The notes below the pieces were generated by a model. That model saw only the letters and a program-made list of their open reading frames with translations, did no database searches and was not told the DNA's origin. Positions 44,923 to 55,199 of a DNA stretch of 64,000 bases are shown piece after piece (position 1 is the first letter of the stretch; each line of letters begins with the position of its first letter). Position numbers and translations under genes: made by a program. Source of the DNA: Taudactylus pleione (lineage: Eukaryota > Chordata > Amphibia > Anura > Myobatrachidae); NCBI GenBank assembly GCA_031769625.1, contig JAUIMM010000188.1, positions 12,779,501 to 12,843,500 of the forward strand. The letters are read 5' to 3'.

Positions 44923-45452
44923 GGGGTAAATTTATTAATGTGAAAGTTTTCAGAAGTTGAGATGTTGCCCATAGCAACTAATCAGATTTTAGCTATTATC
45001 TTCTAGAACAGGGGTGGGAAACCTTTTTTCTGCAGAGGGCCATTTTGATACATATAACATTATTCCCGGGCCCGGTGCAGGCCATGCCCCCTCCATGTGA
45101 TGTCACACGGGGACGGGGCCACAATCGCCGTTGATTACAGCAGTGCCTGGAGCATCCTAAGGATGCTCCGGGGAGCTGTAAGGGCAGCAGTGTGACCGAC
45201 TGAAGCGTCCTAAGGACGCACCAGGCGGCACTGCTGCATAGATTCTGGCTGCAGGGTGCTATTCTAGACACCCTGCTATCCAGATGAGGCTAACAGGAAA
45301 AAGCTCAGAGGGCCAGACCAAATGATTCAGGGGCATTATAAGGTTCCCCATCCCTGTTCTAGAAGGTGCTAATTAAATGTTAGGTATAATCTGATTGGTT
45401 GCTATGGGCAATGTCTCTACTTCTAAAGACTCTCACTTTAGTAAATTTACCT
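44923..45452. mobile_element. Palindromic MITE split at its centre by a hAT MITE
   Basis: Left arm GGGGTAAATTTATTAATG through GATGTTGCCCATAGCAAC to TTCTAGAA; right arm GGTGCTAATTAAATG through GGTTGCTATGGGCAA to TAGTAAATTTACCTC. This is the family of 53813-53983. The hAT MITE at 45009-45356 sits exactly at the central TTCTAGAA. Confidence 0.8.
45009..45356 (+). mobile_element. Non-autonomous hAT MITE, exact 8-bp TSD
   Basis: TTCTAGAA at 45001-45008 and 45357-45364. Ends CAGGGGTGGGAAACC and the complement of the right end, CAGGGATGGGGAACC. Interior as in 29731-30042 (GAGGGCCATTTTGATA, GGGCAGCAGTGTGACC, CTGCTGCATAGATTCTGGCT). Confidence 0.93.
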
Positions 45453-45586
45453 CATAGTGGGAACAAGTTTATTAGATCAAATTAATGATAATTATGTCAT
45501 TAGTGCCTCATTATTGATTGGTGGAACACAACAACTTCATTCCCTTATGTGGAAACCTTATGAGCAAGTAACATAGATATTTATTT

Positions 45587-45645
45587 TTATTAACAGTTGC
45601 TTATATAGCGCAGCATATTCCGTTGCGCTTTACAATTGGAATGTA
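45587..45645 (+). repeat. Conserved interspersed repeat fragment
   Basis: TTATATAGCGCAGCATATTC followed by CGTTGCGCTTTACAATTGG resembles a motif frequent in amphibian and fish genomes. I do not assign the family. Confidence 0.4.
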
Positions 45646-47499
45646 CAGTAGATGGCGATTCATTTCCTAATACAGTGCAATAATGGTATGCATAATTACT
45701 TCCTTGTTAACACCTATTCACAAAATATGGAATAATTAGGCATATACTCATAAGTAATTTCTTAAATATCTTCGGAATATCATTTCATGTGACCTAGTGC
45801 ACACGCACCCATAATTAGTATCAAATATATTTAAGAAAAATATAGGTCAGCTAGAGATTGGTTTCATATATTGCTGAATGACAGGTTATACCATCAATCT
45901 CATAGCATTCACTGCAGTACATAAACAGTTCTGTTACCCAGAGTAACCATAGTAAACACTCAGCTGCAGTATGATAATTCAGACGTCTGTCCAGTACAGT
46001 CCAGGGAAGAGAGTGTGTCTGTCCACTTATACTTTCCCTTGTCTGAGACCAGCATACAAGGGATGAGAGAGTGAAGGGCATGGTCCCCATGTGAAACAAC
46101 AGAAAGAGTGCTGTCCAGGCACCTAGCCATGCCTTCCTCCTGTTACTTTAGGCATTGCAGGAGGTGAAGCCAGTTTAACCTGGATGTGAGAGCGCTAGGG
46201 GTGGCATAGAAAAGAATACCTCTGGTACATACATCCATGGATAGAGGGCTACTCAAGTTGTATGTCTGCAGTGCTGCTCCCCCATGAGCAGTCTGAATGG
46301 AACGTGACGCGCGTTTCGCCTGTGGGCTTGGTCACTCACTGACTATGCGACCAACTGTCAGAAAGGTATAGAATTTGCAGTGGAAAGTAATAAGGGAGAA
46401 TGTGGAAAGCTAAACAATTATACTCTAACTTTTAAAGCAGCAATCCAATGAAAAGCATAGATGACTGACATGCTGAAAGAAAAGTTTCATAATTATAATG
46501 TTTTTTTTAGTTTTTTATTCACTTGGGCTCAGGTTTGAGTTCATAAAATTCATGAAACAAATTCTTAGAAGTGTCATAGAGAGCAAAGGTTTGTCCTTCT
46601 ATGCACTTTATTTAGTAGCAAATATGTAATATAGTATACTGTAACTTTGAAAATAGAGCTCACTAGCCAGTGGGTGTATGCTGTTAGCAGTGCAGGATGC
46701 TGGAACAGCATATTAGGTGGCGGTAATATGGGTCTCTAGAACTAAGTAGTTCTCCCACTGTGACATTCAACAGGATGGCACTGCACATGTACAGTACCAA
46801 GCCCAGTGGCCATCTTGGTAAAGGGAATGAAGCCTCCCTGGAAGGACACTAAGATGGAATCTGTGCAGTAGTGCACTCCACTTTCAACACTTCCCCCTAG
46901 TTTCATGTTTGTCCATGTTACACAAACATTTAAATTCAGCTTCCCTGTAGAAACCTGAAAGTCAAATTGGGTTAAACACATGAATAGGCATCAACATATC
47001 ATGTGATTTTAGTTTGGCGTCCTTGGAAGGTATATTCACCACAGTTCCATCACTAACTGCATGGGCCATAACAACAGACTCTTGACTCACAAACTTGGGA
47101 CTACTGGCTTGATGCTTTTCACTATGACTGCTTGAGTTTGCAATGTTTGCAAATTCTTCATCATACAGTACCTCTTATGTGGCTTGCTGTTATTTGATCT
47201 TGCAGAAGAATATAAACAAGCAATAAGCAGTGCTGATGTAATAATCACAATTTAATAATATATAAAAAAATTAAAGGTACACGATAAAAAACCCAGTACT
47301 GAGTGAATTTAAACCATTGAAGAATGTCAAATAGTCATATGTGACATCATATGTACAAAGCAATCTAAAAAGGCACAAATGTTGTAAACCCTGTAGGCAC
47401 TGGATACTTCAGCATACTGTATAGAAATGGATAAGCACCAGGCAAAGAGTCATTCAAAGGATGGCAACAAAACCCAGTTGTATTGTAGATATATTACTG
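45646..47499. other. No recognisable gene
   Basis: AT-rich unassigned sequence. GACGCGCGTTTCGCC near 46310 is a repeat-like GC word. No coding signature. Confidence 0.45.
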
Positions 47500-47869
47500 G
47501 CTCCTCTCTGCTCCTCGGCGGCCATTTTCTAGGATGTGTGCCAATGCTGCTGGACGCTGATACAGGTGGCATAGCGGTTCAGGTCCCCCTGCATACCTCT
47601 CCTCTGATTAAGGTCATAGTATGGTGCACTGTTTCCTACCAGGCTCTGTGTAGTTGATCATAGTGCTGCTAGTGCAGGGATTTATTTCTGCATTGTATGT
47701 GAATTAATGCTAGCGCTGTCTGCCTGTACTTTCACTTCTGTCAGCCATTTTACTATCCCTGTTCTTCCTCTGCTAAAGCCCTTGTGGTGCAGGGTTGCAG
47801 GGTGTTCATTGCCTCACAGTAAAAACATTTGTCTGTGAGGGGAGTTACATACACTCCGTTACACTCATC

Positions 47870-49309
47870 ATGCCTGAGAGTGAACGTGATTTTCCTCTTC
47901 AGCTACCACATGTAATGTACCATTAGAGGAGGGTGATGGAAACACTGAAGGATTATGTAGGGCTTGTTATCTCATGTCACGCCCGATTTCTGTCACTGTG
48001 CCTGTACAGGAACCGCCCTGGGCTTGTTTTGCTAAGGCGCTTACAACCCTTGTGGGCCAGATGGCGACGCCCCCTGTGTTCCCCAAATGGGGTTATCACA
48101 GCAGTCAGTAGTGTCATCATCCATGCAGGGGTTCCCCAGGCAGCTGATGGTACCCCAGTGTCTCCCGCTTTCACCCCCCAGGTCACGAAGGAACCTGCAT
48201 GGGTGAGTTCACTGTCCATTATGGTACAGCACCTAATGGACGTTTTACAGGGGGAGTCATCATTGCAGCCTGCTAAGCAGCCTTTAGTGTCTCAGATGGC
48301 TTAGTATGATGATGATGACATGACGTCTGATGACGGTGAGATTTTTTACTTTTCAGACCAGGAGCTCCTCCGTACTGAGGAGGCGGAGTCTAAGTCTAAA
48401 GTCTATATACCTGGCCTTATACGGGCAGTCCATGCGGCCTTGGTTATTGAGGATGACGATCAACCGATGGTCAAATCCAAATATGCCTTCTTTAAGGATA
48501 TTAAAGGTGATGTCACTGTATTTCCTCTATCTGGTCAGTTAGTGGATCATTTAGAGGAGGCATGGAAAAATCCGGGTAAGCGGTACCAAACTTAAAAACG
48601 CTTGGCCTTTGCATACCCCTTTGCAGATAATTATTTTTCCAAATGGGAAACCCCTCCACAGGTGGATTCTCATGTCAAATGCCTAGTGAGGAGTGCTACA
48701 TTGCACATGCCCTCCATGTCCTCCTTAAAGGATGCTACGGATTGCAAGGTTGAAATATGCCTGAAATACATTTATTTCCTTGCTGGGGGGGAGTCCAGAC
48801 TGGCTATGGCCGTGTGCTGGGTGGCCAGAGCCATGGAGCACTGGGCTGATAGCTTGGAGGTGTCTCTGGACACTGACTCGTCGCCTGAGCAGGTGGAGTT
48901 AGTGTGCAATCTCAGAGACTCAGCCACGTACATTAATGAGGCAGCCTTGGATATAGGTCTCCTAACTTCCAGAATCTCCTCGACAGCAGTGGCGGCTCAC
49001 TGCACCGTATGGTTGCGTTCTTGGAAAGCAGACGCAGATTCCAAAAAGGGTTTGGAATGCTTACCTATTAATGGACCAGTCCTGTTTGGCTCTGATCTGG
49101 ATAACATTGTGGCCACTCTGGCAGCAGCTAAGTCTGCGTGTCTGCCATCAGCTGCAGTCCCATCAAGGTCGGGTTCTTTGTCCTTTCGGCCCTATGAGGC
49201 CCAGGATAAGTCCAAAATACAGTACTTTCCAAGAAAGTCAGGGGCCAAGAAGTCTGCCAAGCCAAAGAAGCAGGCTTGGAGTACAAGACGTCCTGCTCCC
49301 GGACGATAA
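47870..49309 (+). pseudogene. DIRS gag-like protein, interrupted by stops
   Basis: One frame from ATG 47870 to 49309 (about 480 codons) broken by in-frame stops at 47924, 48302 and 48593. Recognisable blocks: an MPESE start, an acidic stretch before FYFSDQELL, then YPFADNYFSKWETPP and a basic C-terminus (KKSAKPKKQAWSTRR). In DIRS elements this product is thought to package element RNA; the gag assignment rests on position and block style. Confidence 0.7.
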
Positions 49310-49547
49310 GCCTTCAGCCTGACGGGATGGGCCTCTCTTTGGGGGACCCCAAAGTGGGAGGCTGGCTTCTTCAGTTTGCCCAGTGCTGGTGCCTGACGAC
49401 CATGGATACTTGGGTAAGAGAAGTGGTCTCTCAGGGTTACACCCTCTCCTTCCGGTGAAGGCCTCCCAGCAGGTTTTTCATCACGGGCCTACAGTCAGAT
49501 CAAAACATGGCCCTGGAATAATGTAAGTTGATACATTCTATGTCATA

Positions 49548-51190
49548 GTGCCGATTCTGTTGTCCCAGAGAGGATCTGGGTATTACTCCAATCTCTTTTT
49601 GGTACAGAAACCCAGTGGGTCTTACCGGCCCATCCTCAACCTCAAATCCCTCAACAAACCCTTGAGGATTCCTTGGTTCAGGATGGAGACACTGCATTCC
49701 ATCATTTTGGCGATGGAGCCTGGGAATTTTATGGTGTTGCTAGATATTCAGGATGCCTACCTGCATATCCCCATTGTCTTAGCACACCAGCATTTCCTCA
49801 GGTTTGCAGTAGTCGACCAACACTTCCAATTTCAGGCACTGCCCTTTGGTCTGGCCACGGTGCCTCGAGTGTTTACCAAAATTATGGCAGTTATGACAGC
49901 CCACTTGCGGATGCAGGGGGTCCCCTTGTTGCCTTATCTGGATGACCTCCTGTTGTTGGCAGGATCTCCAGAGATACTTCAGTGCCATCTGCAACTGACA
50001 GTCTCTGTTTTGCAGACTCACGGCTGGCTAATAAACTGGAAGAAGTCCTCCCTGGTTCCCTCACAGAGGATGCTCCATCTCAGAGCCCTGTTGGACTCCC
50101 AACATCAGAGTTGCCTGCAGAGTCGCCGTGTGTCTATTCACTCAGCAATGAGGTTACTGGGATCCATGGTGTCGATGTGGAGTATGCCCAGTTTCACTCC
50201 AGACCTCTACAGAAGTTGATCCTCTCCAGATGGTATGGGTTGCCCCATCGGATAAAGACACAGACAATGGTGCTTTCCCTGTAGGTACATCTGTCTCTGG
50301 CCTTGTGGCTGCAGACTGCTCACCTGAACAGGGGGCACCCCTTTTGGATTGCAGAATGGGTCATTCTGATGATGGACACCAGTCTCCAAGGCTGGGGAGC
50401 AGTGATGGGTCTGCACTTCTTCCAGGGAAGGTGGACACCAGCAGAATCTGCGCTTCCAATAAACATCTTGGAACTTTGGGCAGAGGGCTATGCGCTCGCA
50501 AGCGGGTCGATGGTCAGGCAGAGTGCACTCGCGGTGTGTGAGAGCCCCGGAGTGAGAGAGAAATCACTCGCTCCGGGGCTCACAACAAAACAGGGTGGCT
50601 GTTGATGTTGATCGACAGCTCGCCTCGTTTTGTAGGCGGGTTTGGGGGGGTGGCTGGCCAAACGGAGGCATTCCTGCCTCTATTAGAGTAGGAAGTTCAC
50701 TGGGGCTTGCAAGCCCGATGGTCGCGATAGTCACGACCATCACCTGGCCACTCGCAAAAGCTCTGGGTGGTCACCCACAGCTTAGCGAGCGGCCAGTAGG
50801 CTGCAGTAGGCCAGCTTTTTGCGAGCGGTTCTGAATCAGGGCCAGTGTTCAAAGCTCTCCAGCAAGCAAGACATGTCCTGCATGGAAAGCTTGTGCAGGT
50901 GCAGTCAGACAATGCCACCACGGTGGCTTACATAAACTTCCAAGGAGGGACACGCAGTCAGGCAGCCCTATCAGAGGTGTCCCGCATTCTAGCTTGGGTG
51001 GAAGGCAATCTCCCTGCCATTTCGGCAGTGTTCATACCAGACATCTTCAACTAGGAAGCAGACTTTCTCAGCCATCAAGATGTGCATCCAGGAGAATGGT
51101 CTTTTCACCAGGAGGTGTTTCAGCTTCTGGTGAACAAATGGGGTCTTCCAGAGATGGACCTCATGGTCTCCCAACACAACAACAAGCTGC
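49548..51190 (+). pseudogene. DIRS reverse transcriptase / RNase H, frameshifted and MITE-split
   Basis: RT blocks in one frame (49548-50219): SYRPILNLKSLN, MVLLDIQDAYLHIPI, FQFQALPFGLATVPRVF and the catalytic YLDDLLLLAG near 49940. After a frameshift near 50220, RNase H sequence with MMDTSLQGWGAVMG runs to 50483, where the MITE (50484-50842) interrupts it; RNase H sequence resumes at 50843 in another frame (KLVQVQSDNATTVAYIN). An in-frame TAG at 51055 precedes EADFLSHQDVHPGEWSF, the connection to the recombinase region. Confidence 0.85.
50484..50842 (-). mobile_element. Multi-hairpin Harbinger-type MITE, copy 4, TSD CAG
   Basis: CAG at 50481-50483 and 50843-50845. The right end TTCTGAATCAGGGC is a family terminus; the left end has lost part of GGGCCTGATTCAGACC, leaving AGGGCTATGCGCTCGCAAGC. 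Hairpins seen: GAGCCCCGGAGTGA/TCACTCGCTCCGGGGCTC (50541-50581), TGGTCGCGATAGT/ACGACCATC (50718-50743) and GCTCTGGGTG/CACCCACAGC (about 50759-50782). At 359 bp it is shorter than copies 1-3. Confidence 0.85.
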
Positions 51191-51299
51191 CTGTGTACGG
51201 GTCAAGAACAAGAGACACAGAGGCACTTCTGGTGGACGCCCTGTTGGTCAGGTGAACCTTCCAGTTTGCGCACCTCTTCCCTCTGTTCTCCCTTCTTCC

Positions 51300-52480
51300 T
51301 TGAGTGATTTGCAAATTCAAGCAAGAAGGCGGCACTCTCCTGCTGATAGCTCCAGCGTGACCCAGGCAGCACTGGTACTCAATTCTTCGGAGTCTCTCCG
51401 TAGACACTCTGATACTGTTGCCTCTATGTCTGGACCTGTTGTCTCAAGGTTCTTGCCATCACCCGGATCTGAGTCATCTGTCTTTGACGGCGTGGATGTT
51501 GAGACTGCCCTCTTAAGGTCCAGGGGTTTTTCCAGCTCTGTAGTTAACACCATGCTCAGAGCTCAGAAACCGGCATCTGCAAGAATTTACCACCGAGTGT
51601 GGTACACTTTCTTTGAATGGTGTCATCCTAGAGGCTATGATCCTCAGGTCTTTAGGATATCCAGGGTTTTGGCTTTCCTACAGGCGGGCTTAGATCATGG
51701 TCTTCGCCTTGCTTCCCTGAAGGTACAGGTTTCTGCCCTGTCAGTGTGGTTTCAGCGTAGGATTGCTACACTTCCTGATGTACGCACCTTTATGCAAATT
51801 GTACTTCATATTCAGCCTCCCTTTGTTCCACCAGTGGCTCCTTGGGATTTGGCTGTAGTCTTGAGGGCTCTCCAAGGACCGCCATTTGAACCACTGGGCT
51901 CAGTGGATTTAAAATGGCTTACAGCTAAGACTGAGTTTCTTCTGGCCATTGCTTTGTCCAGAAGGGTGTCAGATTTAGGGGCTCTATCATGTCGCCCTCC
52001 CTTTCTGATTTTTCATAGGGATAGGGCGGTGCTTCGCACTTGCCCTGGTTTCCAACCTAAGGTGGTATCTAGTTTCCACATGATGAGGAAATTATAGTAA
52101 CGACCTTTAATTTCCCAGACCTCTCTGCTGGTGATTCCTCCTTGGATGTGGTACGGGCTCTAAGAATTTATGTTGACCGTACCAGTTCATTTCAGAAATC
52201 GGACTCCTTGTTTGTCCTCTATGGTTTCCATAAGAAGGGTTGGCCTGCCACTAAGCAAACTTTGGCAGGGTGGATTCGCATGGCGATTTCTGAGGCATAC
52301 ATTCATGAGGGCCTTCCTGTACCATCCTCTCTTAAAGCTCACTCTACTTGGTCTGAGGGTACTTCGTGGGCAGCTCACCGTGGTGCCTCTGCTGTTCAGC
52401 TTTAAAAGTCAGCCACATGGTCTTCTGTCCATACCTTTGTGAGGTATTATGCATTCGATACCTTTGCCTCTCAGGATGCT
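51300..52480 (+). pseudogene. DIRS tyrosine recombinase, degraded
   Basis: One frame to 52097 carries a core-binding-like region (KPASARIYHRVWYTFFEWC, LKVQVSALSVWFQRRIA) and the first catalytic Arg context ALSRRVSDLGALSC. After a frameshift near 52090 the rest follows in another frame: LKAHSTWSEGTSWAAHRGAS and, past a stop at 52403, VRYYAFDTFASQDASFG with the likely nucleophile Tyr. The HxxR motif reads H-S-T-W, so its Arg is lost. This enzyme would integrate the circular DNA intermediate in place of an integrase. Confidence 0.85.
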
Positions 52481-52699
52481 TCCTTCGGGGGCAGATTCTC
52501 CTTCCAGCACAGGAGCGTCCCCACCCTTAAAGGATACTGCTCTGGGAGGCTGAAAACTTTAACTCTGTGGTGCCCGATATCTGACATCATCGCCTATACC
52601 CCAAGGCATCCTGTGGAACCCTACGGTCTTCGTAGAAATAGAGATAACAAGGGTAAGTTCTTACCATATCTCTTATTATTAGGGAGCTGGAGTAAATTT

Positions 52700-53024
52700 G
52701 TATGTGAGGGGCTGGGCAGAGGGTTTGGGGGTAGCAGGGGGGTATAGAGAACCTTTGCCTAGGGCACCTTAAAACCTTGCACTGGCCCTGGCTGCAGTGT
52801 TAGCGGTTGGTCAGACTTGCCTTAAATGCTGCGTGGCAGCCCGATGTGCGTCGATGGTACCAATGTTTACGCTGTTGCACATCATTGGACGGATATGAGA
52901 AGGCAGTGGTGCGCATCCCTATGGTCGGCTATGCTTTGGCAGGAATTAGTATATTTTCACAGCTGCATTCCGTGCGAAATTGCAGCTGCGATTGCAGTAG
53001 CGTAACTTTCTGAATAAGGCCCTG
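52700..53024. mobile_element. Repeat debris and a solo right end of a Harbinger-type MITE
   Basis: CCTAGGGCACCTTAAAACCT near 52759 resembles the fragment at 3931-4010. GCAGCTGCGATTGCAGTAGC followed by TTCTGAATAAGGCCC (to about 53022) looks like a right terminus of the GGGCCTGATTCAG family; its left end was not found. Confidence 0.45.
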
Positions 53025-53132
53025 AGTTTACATCCAGCTCTGCAACAAACCCGTAAGACAAACCATCTTCGTGCATCCATACAGCCAACTCCCTGTCACT
53101 GCCCAGCACATTTCTAGGACATTTCTGATACA

Positions 53133-53688
53133 GGGCCTGATTCAGCAAGGAACGCATATGCACGCACACGAGCAATCGGACGATGGTTTCGCACTGCGCA
53201 TGTGTAAGCATCATACTGCGCGTGCGTGAACCAACCTGTGCGATCAGGAAAGGGTACGCAGAGCAGACACAGCGTGCACGCAGACCCCTCTAACAGTGAT
53301 TGACAAGAAGTGCCATTTGTGGGCGGTGACAGGGTGTGGTCGTGTGAATGCAGGCGTTTCAACGCCGTTGCTGGGGATTCATAAATTAGCATTTGAGAAA
53401 CCCTACGCAGCCAGAGCTGTCACATCGTGCAGGAGATATAGCAAAGTCTGCGGGAGGGTCAGTTCAACCATTATTCTGCGTATGAGTCCGATGGTTTGCG
53501 ATGTTACCGATGTTTCCGCTACCTTGCAGACTACTCAGGCTATGAGTAAAGGGACATGGGCGGCATTATGTATTGCTGGGTGTCTGCATCTTGTGCTACG
53601 GTTGCCGTGTGTAGGCACAGATTAGCATATACACAAAGCGGCCGAGTGCGTGCGTGCGCACATTTGCGTTCCTTGCTGAATCAGGTCC
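53133..53688. mobile_element. Harbinger-type MITE subfamily B, TSD ACA
   Basis: ACA at 53130-53132 and 53689-53691. Left end GGGCCTGATTCAGCAAGGAA; the complement of the right end reads GGACCTGATTCAGCAAGGAA, continuing CGCA, so at least 24 bp are inverted with one mismatch. The interior has subfamily B blocks: AGTGATTGACAAGAAGTGCC, CATTTGTGGGCGGTGAC and GCGTTTCAACGCCGTTGC. The best preserved subfamily B copy here. Confidence 0.88.
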
Positions 53689-53812
53689 ACAGTGCACCTC
53701 AAACCCAACTGTGCAACCGTCGGACGCAGGCACTTTATGAGATTTTAGGGATTTTCACGCTCGTGCTGTTGAACAACATCTTTGCTCGAATATCAACACG
53801 ACATGAGATTTA

Positions 53813-53983
53813 GGGGTATATTTACTAAAGTGAGAGTTTTTAGCAGGAGATGTTGCCCATAGCAACCAATCAGATTCTAGCTATTATCTTCTAGAAGGTG
53901 CTAGTTAAATGTTAAGTAGAATCTGATTGGTTGCTATGGGCAACATCTCCACTAAAAACTCTCACTTTAGTAAATATACACCC
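53813..53983. mobile_element. Palindromic MITE, TA duplication
   Basis: A nearly perfect 171-bp palindrome: GGTATATTTACTAAAGTGAG pairs with CTCACTTTAGTAAATATACA, GTTGCCCATAGCAACCAATC with GATTGGTTGCTATGGGCAAC, centre TTCTAGAA. Flanking TA on both sides (53811-53812, 53984-53985) suggests a Tc1/mariner-type target, though this is inferred. Confidence 0.88.
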
Positions 53984-53985
53984 TA

Positions 53986-54560
53986 GAATCAGCCTCTAAA
54001 TGTGGAATGAGGGAAATATTCCTAAATTTTACTCATCTCTGATTGCAGCATATTATTAGTGTAAGTTTTTGTATAGTGTAATGTATATGCGCCCCTAATG
54101 ATTACCAGGAAATGAACGGTGCACCCATATTTCACTATGATATGAATTACAATTTGCTGTTAGTGTTCAGTAAGAAAACCCTGGTGGCCCCAGCATAATA
54201 CACAGCGATTTGCTGTCTCACATTCCGTGATAAAACCAGCAGCAGCTTTTTTCCCCAAAGCCTATAAAATATAGTGTTTATGAATTTCTGCACAAATATT
54301 ATCAAATGTTTTTTCTTAGAGGCCTTTATTTGCTTGGGTGTCACTGAGTAAAACGAGCTCTGCGTACATTTCCAGAATGCATCTGGCCAGACAATTAGAG
54401 AACACCACACCCAAGTATTTCAACATATTGTTCACTAGGTTATTATTGTTTTAATTAGTTTGCAGAGATAATTTGCAGGCTGGAGCAGACCCAGGGCGTT
54501 TCTCACTGTATTTGGACAGATCCAATGAGCAAAAGTCACAGGCATACAGAATAAGACACT
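53986..54560. other. No recognisable gene
   Basis: AT-rich unassigned sequence up to the TA microsatellite. Confidence 0.5.
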
Positions 54561-54567
54561 TTAGTAA

Positions 54568-54653
54568 ATATGAATATATATATATATATATATATACACT
54601 ATATATATATATATATATTATATATATATGTATATATATATATATATATATAT
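54568..54653. repeat. TA microsatellite (insertion target of hAT element 3)
   Basis: Long (TA)n with minor interruptions, ending directly at the hAT terminus. Similar TA/GTATAT tracts border elements 1 and 2. Confidence 0.9.
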
Positions 54654-54802
54654 TAGGGGTGAGCGGGTTCGGATTTCTGAAATCCGAACCCCCCCGAGCC
54701 CCCCCGATCCAAGTCAGGCTCAACTTTTCCCGCCTGACTCGGATCTGAAATCGAGAAAAAACGTCATCATCCGGCCTTCCGGGTCTCGCGGGTTTTGGAT
54801 CC

Positions 54803-54809
54803 TATATAA
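54803..54809 (+). promoter_or_regulatory. TATA box of hAT element 3
   Basis: TATATAA in GGATCCTATATAAGGTACC, followed by CGTCGGCGCCATTTTCTCAC, the context conserved in all three elements. Confidence 0.7.
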
Positions 54810-54889
54810 GGTACCCGCGTCGGCGCCATTTTCTCACTCGGCTGTGGACAGTGAAGAGGGAGGGTGGGAGTTAGGGCTGGCTGGGCTGT

Positions 54890-55190
54890 GTAGTGTAGTG
54901 CAGAGTAGTGTTGTGCTGTGCTGCGCTGTGCTGCTGTTGTCCATAGGGGCTGTGTCCACTACTTCAAAGTCCATAGGGGCTGGCTGTGTTGTGCTGTGCT
55001 GCTGTTGTTAATAGGGGCTGTGTCCACTACTTCAAAGTCCATAGGGGCTGGCTGGACTGTGTTGTGCAGTCAGTTCTCCATAGGGGCTGTGTCCACTCCA
55101 AAGTAATGTTCAGTGTCCCAGTCCTAAAGGGGTGCTGTAGTGTTGTCCAGGGGGTGCTCTGTCCATCAGGGGTGCTCCCCCCAAGTGATA
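54890..55190 (+). repeat. Short direct repeats in the hAT leader
   Basis: Two to three copies of a ~65-bp unit containing GGGGCTGTGTCCACTACTTC and AAAGTCCATAGGGGCTGGCT, separated by TGTGCTGTGCTGCTGTTGT. The same arrangement is at 12370-12560 (element 1) and inverted at 37210-37340 (element 2). Confidence 0.8.
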
Positions 55191-55199
55191 AAAAAATTA

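Larger units (their letters stand above)
47500..52690 (+). mobile_element. Decayed DIRS-type (tyrosine recombinase) retrotransposon
   Basis: Order of remnants on the plus strand: leader (47500-47869), gag-like frame (47870-49309), reverse transcriptase (49548-50219), RNase H (50230-51190, split by a MITE), tyrosine recombinase (about 51300-52480) and a 3' tail with AGAAATAGAGATAACAAGGG that may be the right terminal repeat. No LTRs or integrase are seen. The left inverted terminal repeat was not found, so the copy may be 5' truncated or diverged. Stops and frameshifts affect every gene. Confidence 0.88.
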
